From contig JAUYKX010000248.1 of the NCBI GenBank assembly GCA_030699055.1, forward strand, positions 1 through 5,388: DNA of 5,388 bases, read 5' to 3'. Of this stretch, positions 1 to 4,133 are shown in pieces. The position numbers and the translations under genes were made by a program. Source of the stretch: Candidatus Nanopelagicales bacterium (GTDB lineage: Bacteria > Actinomycetota > Actinomycetes > S36-B12 > UBA10799). Below the pieces are notes generated by a model that was not told the origin of the DNA, did no database searches, and saw only the letters and a list, made by a program, of their open reading frames with translations. Positions within the stretch are counted from its first letter, which is position 1. Every line of letters starts with the position of its first letter.

Positions 1-16
1 TGGCGGGCTGAGCGGG
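1..16. other. Presumed 5' exon of the intron (leader of ISAzo13-type IS)
   Basis: These few bases precede the best candidate for the intron 5' end (GTGTC at 17). If that boundary is right, they are the upstream half of the sequence the intron entered and join directly to CAATGGCA at 4134 after splicing. They hold a weak purine run (GAGCGGGG, running into the intron's first base) that could act as a ribosome binding site for the transposase once spliced. No IS terminal repeat can be recognised in so short a stretch, so the left end of the IS must lie outside the window. Confidence 0.35.
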
Positions 17-404
17 GTGTCAAGAGCCTCTTCGGAGGGAGCAAGATCGCGGGCCGTAGCGTTATGCGAACGTTGCAGCCTCGTCAAACTCACAATGGGA
101 AAGCCGAGCCGCTCATGTCACGGCGAAGGCCATGTCTGGCAGGCCCTGTTCCGGGCTCAGCTTGCCGGGTTTCTCCGGGGTACGGACGGCGGCACGTGAT
201 CACGGTTTGGTTCGGAACAGGAGAGACCCGTCTGCCTGGCCAACGTCTGGCAAAGACCGGTCGTATAAGCCAATGGTGAAAGCGAGCGGAGGGCAGCGGG
301 AGTCCGACGGGGTCGTAGTACCGGTGATCGGCGTGCAACATAACGCGCCGGGAGGGAAGGGCCCCGACTTCGGTCACGCAAGCGGAGCGGGTAAACACAG
401 GGGC
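17..404 (+). ncRNA. Group II intron RNA, domains I-III (5' part)
   Basis: This stretch of nearly 400 bases has no convincing gene. It is the 5' portion of the intron ribozyme, which folds the scaffold and holds the exon-binding sites. Visible hairpins are CCTC-TTCG-GAGG at 27-38, GTC/TGCC pairing with GGCA/GAC across 230-257 (next to the AACAGGAGAGACCC segment typical of domain I), and a GGCG/CGCC stem at 329-350 in the probable domain II-III region. I did not resolve the exon-binding sites. Open frames here are by-products of high GC. Confidence 0.65.
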
Positions 405-1129
405 ATGACCGGGACCGCCCGGTCCAATCACCCTGGCGGGCGTGAGCCCGTCGCATTGAATCGGCTTGTGCCGGTGGGTGCTGTGCGAGAACTGCAACGC
501 AAGCTATGGGCTGCGGCAAAGCAGTCTGAGGGTAGGCGTTTCCATGCCCTGTATGACCGCATCCACAGAAGTGACGTTCTGTGGGAGGCGTGGGAACGGG
601 TGCGAGCTAATCGCGGAGCGGCTGGGGTTGATCGTGTGACCCTGGTCGATGTTGAGGATTACGGGGTCGGGCGGATGCTCGGCGAGCTGGCCCGTGATCT
701 TCGCGAAGACAGGTACCGCCCGGCGCCGGTGCGTCGGGTGGAGATTCCGAAACCGGATGGCCGTAAGCGGCCTTTGGGTATTCCGACTGTGCGTGACAGG
801 GTGGCGCAGCAGGCGGCGAAGTTGGTTCTTGAACCAATTTTCGAGGCTGACTTCCTGGACTGTAGTTTTGGGTTCCGCCCCAAGCGCAGTGCTACTGATG
901 CGTTGGAGGTGATCCGGATGTCGTTCCCGAGAGGGCGGCAGGTTGTCTTCGAGGCCGACATTAAGGATTTCTTCGGCACGATCGACCAGGAACGACTCAT
1001 GGTCGAAGTCGAAAGGCGTGTCAGTGACCGGCGGGTGCTCAAGTTGATCCGGTTGTGGTTGCGTGCGGGTGTGCTGGCCGATGGGGTCGTTTCCGAGACG
1101 GTTACGGGAACTCCTCAGGGTGGGGTTAT
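405..1129 (+). pseudogene. ltrA: Group II intron RT/maturase, N-terminal part (disrupted)
   Basis: This is the first half of the intron-encoded protein, which reverse transcribes the intron RNA and, as maturase, helps it fold. I place the start at ATG 405 (MTGTARSNHPGG). An in-frame ATG at 276 and a TTG at 457 are alternatives, and the ribosome binding site is poor. Visible motifs are RT0 (RRFHALYDRI, VRANRGAAGVD), the RT2 region (YRPAPVRRVEIPKPDG, RPLGIPTVRDR), fingers (FGFRPKRSATDALE) and the first catalytic aspartate in ADIKDFF (codon at 957, residue about 185). The coding sequence breaks inside the conserved GTPQGG-VI|SPLLANIY motif at residue 242, where a 2254-bp element is inserted. The second catalytic motif and domain X lie beyond it, so this part alone cannot work as an RT. 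Confidence 0.85.
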
Positions 1130-2786
1130 CACGCCCCCAACGCAATGGGTAACTTCGGTGATGGTCACCCTCCGTGGCGTCGTCGTCGTGGTTTTGGTCG
1201 CTGGGGGTTGCGCGTTCCCGGATCGGGATTCTGTGTCTGATGGTGATTGTGTCCGATCCGATGAGGATGTCTTTGACCAGCAGGCGCAGCAAATGTTGGC
1301 GTTGGGCGACGCTGGTGGTGTCGGCGGTGCCGCGCAGTTGGGTGAGGAAGCCGTCGAGGTCGTCTGCGAGTTTGAGGTAGACCTCGCGGTCGGCGAGTTG
1401 GGTGTCCATGGCGTTGATTTGGTTGCGCAGGTTGGTTTCCCGGCCGCGCAGCTCAGGCATGCGGGCACGCAGTTCATCAATGGTGATCAGTTGTTCGGAG
1501 AACGCCTCGATCATGCGGGTGATCGCTGTGGAGTTCTTTGCCTGCGAGAGTTCGAGGCGTTGGCGCGCGCTGGTGGCGGGATCGGATGTGCGGGCTTGAT
1601 CAAGTCGGCGGTCGATTTCGTCGCGGATCAGTACGGGGTCGGCGAGCAGGCAGGTGATGTGGTCCCAGACGACTTGGTCGAGGTAGTCGGCGCGCACTGG
1701 CTTGTTGGCGCACACACGCCCGTTTTCGTGGCGGTAGTCGTCGCTGCCCAGGCAGCGGTAGTAGTAGATCGTTTTGGCGGTGGTGCGGGTCGAGGTGCGG
1801 TAGTAGGCGTATCCGCAGGCCGAGCATGCACTGAGCCCTTGCAGCAGGGAGGGGGTTTTGCTGTTGCGCGACGCGAAGCGTTTGTTGTCGGCCAGCCGGG
1901 CGCCGACCCGATCGAAGGTGTCCTGGGAGACGATCGCGGGCACCGGGATCCCGATCCATTCCTGGCTGGGCCGGTCCACAGTCTTGGACGCCTTCGGCGT
2001 GGAACGCCCTGCCAGCCGTGCTACCCGGTTGCGCCCGGGCGACTCGTTGATGACCATCGTTTTGCCGAACACTGCCTGTCCGGCGTATGCGGGGTTGCGC
2101 AGCATCCCCCAGACCACGGAGCGATCCCAGCGGTGTTTGCCGGTGCGGGTGGGCACGGCTTGGTCGGTCAACCATCGGGCCAGCTGCGCCAGTGTGGCTG
2201 CTTCGTCGGCGTAGCGGCGGAACAGTTCTGCTACCAGCACGGCTTCGTGTTCGATGATTTCGTAACCGGCCCCGGTGTGCTCGCTTTTGCGCAGGTAGCG
2301 GTAGCCGAACGGGGCGCCGGAGAGCACGTTGATCGAGCCCGCTTTGGCGCGGTGGGTTTTGCCCCGGCGGCTGCGTTCCAGGATTTGGGCTTTCTCGTAC
2401 TCGGCGAACATGCCCTGGAATTGCACCAGCAGCTGGTCTTCGGGGCTGTCGCCGCGGGGGCCCTTGACGAACTCCACGCGCGTCCCGGCGCGGGTGAACT
2501 CCTCGACCAGCAGCGCCTGGTAGGCGAACTTGCGGGCCAGTCGATCCGGGGAGTAACACAGCACCACTTCCACAGGTACTTGCGCGATCAGATCACGCAG
2601 CCGTTCCAGCGCTGGGCGTACGAGTGTGGCCCCGGAGTGTCCGTCGTCTTCGAACACCCACTCCGGCGGGACCTCAAGTCCCTGTTGCTGCGCGTGGGCG
2701 CGCAGCGCCGCCGTTTGGGAGTTGATCGTCTCGTCCTGTTTCTGGCGGGCCGAGGACACTCGGGCGTAGATCACTGCACTGGTCAT
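504..2786 (-). CDS. Large serine recombinase (transposase of the inner element), with read-out tail
   Basis: It catalyses cutting and rejoining at the element ends through a serine-DNA link. Domains: N-terminal resolvase domain with YARVS and catalytic Ser11, DGHSG (49-52 region), PDRLAR (80-85) and the long helix AEYEKAQILERSRRGK; a recombinase domain (about 155-300; GAPFGYRY, MLRNPAYAG); a zinc ribbon (CSAC 321-324, Cys345, Cys359); a coiled coil (about 400-470); and a conserved end, LLRLLVKDILIG, to SYPLRWGRD. Start ATG 2786 has GAGGAAGAGAG upstream and gives the normal N-terminus. Residues 1-553 are encoded by the element. No stop occurs before its end, so translation continues for 207 residues of antisense intron sequence to TAG at 504-506. 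That tail is unlike any recombinase and is probably non-functional. All catalytic parts look intact, so activity is plausible. Confidence 0.9.
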   Translation of the reverse strand: MTSAVIYARVSSARQKQDETINSQTAALRAHAQQQGLEVPPEWVFEDDGHSGATLVRPALERLRDLIAQVPVEVVLCYSPDRLARKFAYQALLVEEFTRAGTRVEFVKGPRGDSPEDQLLVQFQGMFAEYEKAQILERSRRGKTHRAKAGSINVLSGAPFGYRYLRKSEHTGAGYEIIEHEAVLVAELFRRYADEAATLAQLARWLTDQAVPTRTGKHRWDRSVVWGMLRNPAYAGQAVFGKTMVINESPGRNRVARLAGRSTPKASKTVDRPSQEWIGIPVPAIVSQDTFDRVGARLADNKRFASRNSKTPSLLQGLSACSACGYAYYRTSTRTTAKTIYYYRCLGSDDYRHENGRVCANKPVRADYLDQVVWDHITCLLADPVLIRDEIDRRLDQARTSDPATSARQRLELSQAKNSTAITRMIEAFSEQLITIDELRARMPELRGRETNLRNQINAMDTQLADREVYLKLADDLDGFLTQLRGTADTTSVAQRQHLLRLLVKDILIGSDTITIRHRIPIRERATPSDQNHDDDATEGDHHRSYPLRWGRDNPTLRSSRNRLGNDPIGQHTRTQPQPDQLEHPPVTDTPFDFDHESFLVDRAEEILNVGLEDNLPPSRERHPDHLQRISSTALGAEPKTTVQEVSLENWFKNQLRRLLRHPVTHSRNTQRPLTAIRFRNLHPTHRRRAVPVFAKITGQLAEHPPDPVILNIDQGHTINPSRSAISSHPFPRLPQNVTSVDAVIQGMETPTLRLLCRSP
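1128..1129. other. AT crossover/target repeat, left copy
   Basis: AT immediately outside the left terminal repeat, matched by AT at 3384-3385. Removing one copy together with the element restores ATT (Ile) in the RT motif. It is the presumed dinucleotide of strand exchange for the serine recombinase. Confidence 0.75.
1130..1156 (+). repeat. Left terminal inverted repeat of the recombinase element
   Basis: It begins CACGCCCCCAACGCAATGGG and ends TAACTTC. It matches the reverse complement of 3357-3383 at 26 of 27 positions; the sole difference is T1150. A further motif GATGGTCAC at 1160-1168 has a near copy (GATGTCAC, inverted) about the same distance inside the right end, so the recombinase-binding arm probably extends to some 40 bp. 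This repeat is also read as the last codons of the recombinase on the - strand (SYPLRWGRD). Confidence 0.93.
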
Positions 2787-2925
2787 CTCGTGGACTCTCT
2801 TCCTCGATGGCCCGGGCGAGGCGGGCGCGCCGCTCGGGAACCAGAATGGCGTAGGCCACTGACAAATCGGTGGCCGCGTGACGGTCGAAGACGAACACCG
2901 TCTCGACCGCCCTTGGCTTGCTCAC
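2674..2925 (-). CDS. Small unrecognised protein between regulator and recombinase (83 aa)
   Basis: The second gene of the inner-element operon. It starts with GTG at 2925, overlapping the TGA of the upstream gene (GTGA), and runs 113 bases into the recombinase gene in another frame. The N-terminal half (VETVFVFDRHAATDLSVAYAILVPERRARLARAIEE) looks like a small folded domain with a strand and two helices. The C-terminal half, which overlaps recombinase codons, is Pro/Gly/Arg-rich and may be only an accidental extension. No signal peptide, membrane segment or catalytic motif is visible. Its place in a tightly coupled operon suggests a partner or modulator of the recombinase; that is inference from position only. 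Confidence 0.6.
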   Translation of the reverse strand: MSKPRAVETVFVFDRHAATDLSVAYAILVPERRARLARAIEEESPRDDQCSDLRPSVLGPPETGRDDQLPNGGAARPRAATGT

Positions 2926-3266
2926 CGGCCGGGACCATCTCCGCGGCCACGCGCCAAGTACTCCTCCAGCGCTTGGGCCACAAGAGCGGAGATGGTGCGC
3001 CCCGACGTTGCTGCTTGCGCCCGAACCCGGGTAACCAGTTCCACCGGGAGCTTGACGGTGAACACCGTGGTGAGCCCGGGAGCTTCGACCGGGCCGGATT
3101 CGGCGGCTCGCTCGACATAGCGGCGAGCCTGACGATCAGAGATCCCGAACCGCGCGACCAGTACCGCAGCCGCTTCGGTAACAGAACGGCCAGTCCTGAC
3201 CAAGTCGGCGGCGGCGTTGATCCGCTCGGCGTACTCGCCACCACTAGCCCGACCCCGGACCGCCAT
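2922..3266 (-). CDS. HTH plus ribbon-helix-helix DNA-binding protein (114 aa)
   Basis: The first gene of the inner element, probably a DNA-binding regulator. Residues about 28-53 (SVTEAAAVLVARFGISDRQARRYVERA) resemble a helix-turn-helix. Residues about 66-106 have the ribbon-helix-helix pattern: a strand (TTVFTVKLP), a helix (VELVTRVRAQAATSG), then a second helix (TISALVAQALEEYLAR). The ATG at 3266 is chosen because TAG at 3281-3279 closes the frame just upstream. A ribosome binding site is weak or absent, so the mRNA may be near-leaderless. Its stop overlaps the next start in GTGA, implying translational coupling. By analogy with other RHH proteins it could repress its own operon at nearby ATGTCA repeats, or shape the recombination complex. 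Neither role is shown by the sequence. Confidence 0.75.
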   Translation of the reverse strand: MAVRGRASGGEYAERINAAADLVRTGRSVTEAAAVLVARFGISDRQARRYVERAAESGPVEAPGLTTVFTVKLPVELVTRVRAQAATSGRTISALVAQALEEYLARGRGDGPGR

Positions 3267-3310
3267 GTCATAAACATACTACCTGCTATGTCACACATTC
3301 GCGGTGACCC
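3264..3310 (-). promoter_or_regulatory. Putative promoter/operator of the recombinase operon
   Basis: The only non-coding stretch in the element is between the first gene and the right end. On the - strand, TAGTAT at 3281-3276 could be a -10 box giving a start very near ATG 3266, but no good -35 is seen. ATGTCA occurs on the + strand at 3265-3270 (over the start codon) and 3288-3293, with an inverted copy, TGACAT, at 3344-3349. These could be operator half-sites for the RHH protein. Assignment is tentative. Confidence 0.35.
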
Positions 3311-3356
3311 GCCTCGGCCGTTCCAACCGCTGATAGCTCAACGTGACATCGAAACA

Positions 3357-3383
3357 GAAGTTGCCCATTGCGTTGGGGGCGTG
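3357..3383 (-). repeat. Right terminal inverted repeat of the recombinase element
   Basis: Read on the - strand it begins CACGCCCCCAACGCAATGGG and ends CAACTTC, matching the left repeat except at one base. After a short spacer an inverted GATGTCAC (3350-3343 on the - strand) repeats the subterminal GATGGTCAC of the left end. On the + strand the repeat happens to encode CVGGV, which continues in frame into ISPLLANIY of the interrupted maturase. Confidence 0.93.
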
Positions 3384-3385
3384 AT
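3384..3385. other. AT crossover/target repeat, right copy
   Basis: The right-hand partner of the AT at 1128-1129, directly outside the right terminal repeat. Because AT is its own complement, the dinucleotide cannot impose a direction on integration. Confidence 0.75.
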
Positions 3386-4025
3386 TTCCCCGCTGCTGGC
3401 TAACATTTATTTGCACGCGTTCGATCGGGCCTGGGCCGAGCATGGCATCGGGCAACTGGTCCGTTTCGCGGACGACTTTGTGGTGTTGTGCGGGTCAGTG
3501 GCGCAAGCCGGGCAAGCCCAGGAAAGGGCAAAGGCTCTGCTGGGGGATCTCGGTTTGGAGCTGCACCCGGATAAGACCCGTGTGGTCGATCTGCGGGAGG
3601 GCAGGCAGGGGTTTGATTTCCTCGGGTTCCATTTTCGGGCCCGCATGTCGGGCAAGTTGTGGGAGAACAAGCGGATTGTTCGCTATTACCTGCATCGGTG
3701 GCCGTCTGCGCGGTCGATGAAGCGGGCCCGGGCACGGATCAAAGACCTCACCGATCGACGCCATGTCGGAAGGCAGTTGGAGGACGTCATCGGCGACCTC
3801 AACCGGTTCCTTCGGGGCTGGGGCAACTACTTCCGCACGGGTAACTCGGCGGACAAGTTCATCTCGCTGGACCGGCACGTCGCGTGGCGGCTGAAACGCT
3901 TGCTTATCAAGAAGCGTGGCCGCAACCTGCGCGCCGGTCAGGCGCAACGATGGACAAGAACCTGGTTCCACGACCAGGGCCTGTACAAGCTCATGGGCAC
4001 CATTCGATACCCGAAGGCGGCGTAA
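3384..4025 (+). pseudogene. ltrA: Group II intron RT/maturase, C-terminal part (disrupted)
   Basis: This is the second half of the same gene, resuming in frame at ATT-TCC-CCG (ISPLLANIYLHAFDRAW). It contains the catalytic FADD box (3465-3476; about residues 269-272 of the restored protein, with F in place of the commoner Y), HPDKTRVV, the thumb FDFLGFHF, and the maturase domain X (FLRGWGNYFRTGN, KFISLDRHVAWRLKRLL). It ends in LMGTIRYPKAA. No zinc-finger or HNH endonuclease domain follows, so this is an endonuclease-minus type. The restored protein would be about 454 aa from ATG 405, a normal length for an En-minus maturase. Apart from the inserted element I see no frameshift or stop in either half, so precise excision should restore a full gene. 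Confidence 0.85.
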
Positions 4026-4047
4026 CCATGCCAAGAAGACTGTCGGT

Positions 4048-4080
4048 AAGCCGTGTGCGGGAAAACCGCACGCACGGATT
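4048..4080 (+). ncRNA. Group II intron domain V
   Basis: This is the catalytic hairpin of the intron. CCGTG (4051-4055) pairs with CACGG (4073-4077), with the T-A pair and CG bulge expected of domain V, and GCGG/CCGC closes a GAAAA loop (4061-4065). The AGC catalytic triad is at 4049-4051. The G of the triad faces A4078, where a G-U wobble is usual. The hairpin lies 22 bases after the RT stop, the standard location. Confidence 0.85.
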
Positions 4081-4133
4081 GAAAGGGGGATGGGGAAACA
4101 GAACCGCAATGCGGTCACTGCGCCCCTGACTAC
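4081..4133 (+). ncRNA. Group II intron domain VI and 3' splice site
   Basis: This is the branch-point domain. A run of G (4085-4089 or 4092-4095) can pair with CCCC at 4123-4126, enclosing a hairpin with CCGC/GCGG (4104-4114). The segment ends in CTGACTAC, giving AY 3' ends at 4130 or 4133; I prefer 4133. The branch adenosine, possibly A4129, cannot be fixed by eye. Confidence 0.6.

Larger units (their letters stand above)
1130..3383. mobile_element. 2254-bp large-serine-recombinase transposon with terminal inverted repeats
   Basis: A discrete element interrupts the intron RT gene. Its limits are exact because the RT motif GTPQGGVISPLLANIY is split cleanly. Left of 1130 is GGGGTTAT, right of 3383 is ATTTCCCC, and joining them over one AT rebuilds the motif. 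The ends are 27-bp inverted repeats with one mismatch. The contents are three overlapping - strand genes whose last product is a large serine recombinase; there is no DDE transposase, TnpB or passenger gene. A two-base flanking repeat is what serine recombination at a dinucleotide crossover leaves, as known for TnpX elements such as Tn4451 (GA there). Long, near-perfect terminal repeats are less expected for large serine recombinases. I do not recognise a named family. Confidence 0.88.
17..4133 (+). mobile_element. Group II intron encoding RT/maturase, split by an inserted element
   Basis: A self-splicing retroelement that moves by reverse splicing followed by reverse transcription. The support is threefold: an RT/maturase frame without other cargo; a domain V hairpin (4048-4080) with a domain VI-like segment directly downstream of the RT stop; and about 390 bases of structured non-coding RNA upstream. 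The left end is placed at GTGTC, four of five bases of the usual GUGYG, next to a CCTC-TTCG-GAGG hairpin at 27-38. The right end is placed at an AY dinucleotide in CTGACTAC. Both ends are estimates to within a few bases. Removing the 2256-bp insertion leaves about 1.86 kb, the normal size for an ORF-containing bacterial group II intron. The insertion sits in domain IV, outside the catalytic core. Confidence 0.85.

Noticed and set aside
195..204. Palindrome CGTGATCACG
   Set aside because: Short, within folded intron RNA, and expected by chance in this composition.
1600..2559. 319-aa - strand frame within the recombinase
   Set aside because: A shifted-frame shadow, rich in Pro/Arg/Gly with no domain; the recombinase frame carries all the conserved motifs.
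1163..3309. GGTCACC (1163) and GGTGACC (3303) as subterminal recombinase sites
   Set aside because: They lie at unequal distances from the two ends (33 and 74 bases); the GATG(G)TCAC pair fits the symmetry better.
1130..3383. IS607-type element
   Set aside because: IS607 has a small serine recombinase with an N-terminal HTH plus TnpB and lacks terminal inverted repeats; here the recombinase is the large type with a zinc ribbon and there is no TnpB.
132..4025. A single 1297-aa + strand protein
   Set aside because: Its middle is the antisense of the recombinase operon and its ends are two halves of a reverse transcriptase; it is an artefact of an in-frame insertion and high GC.
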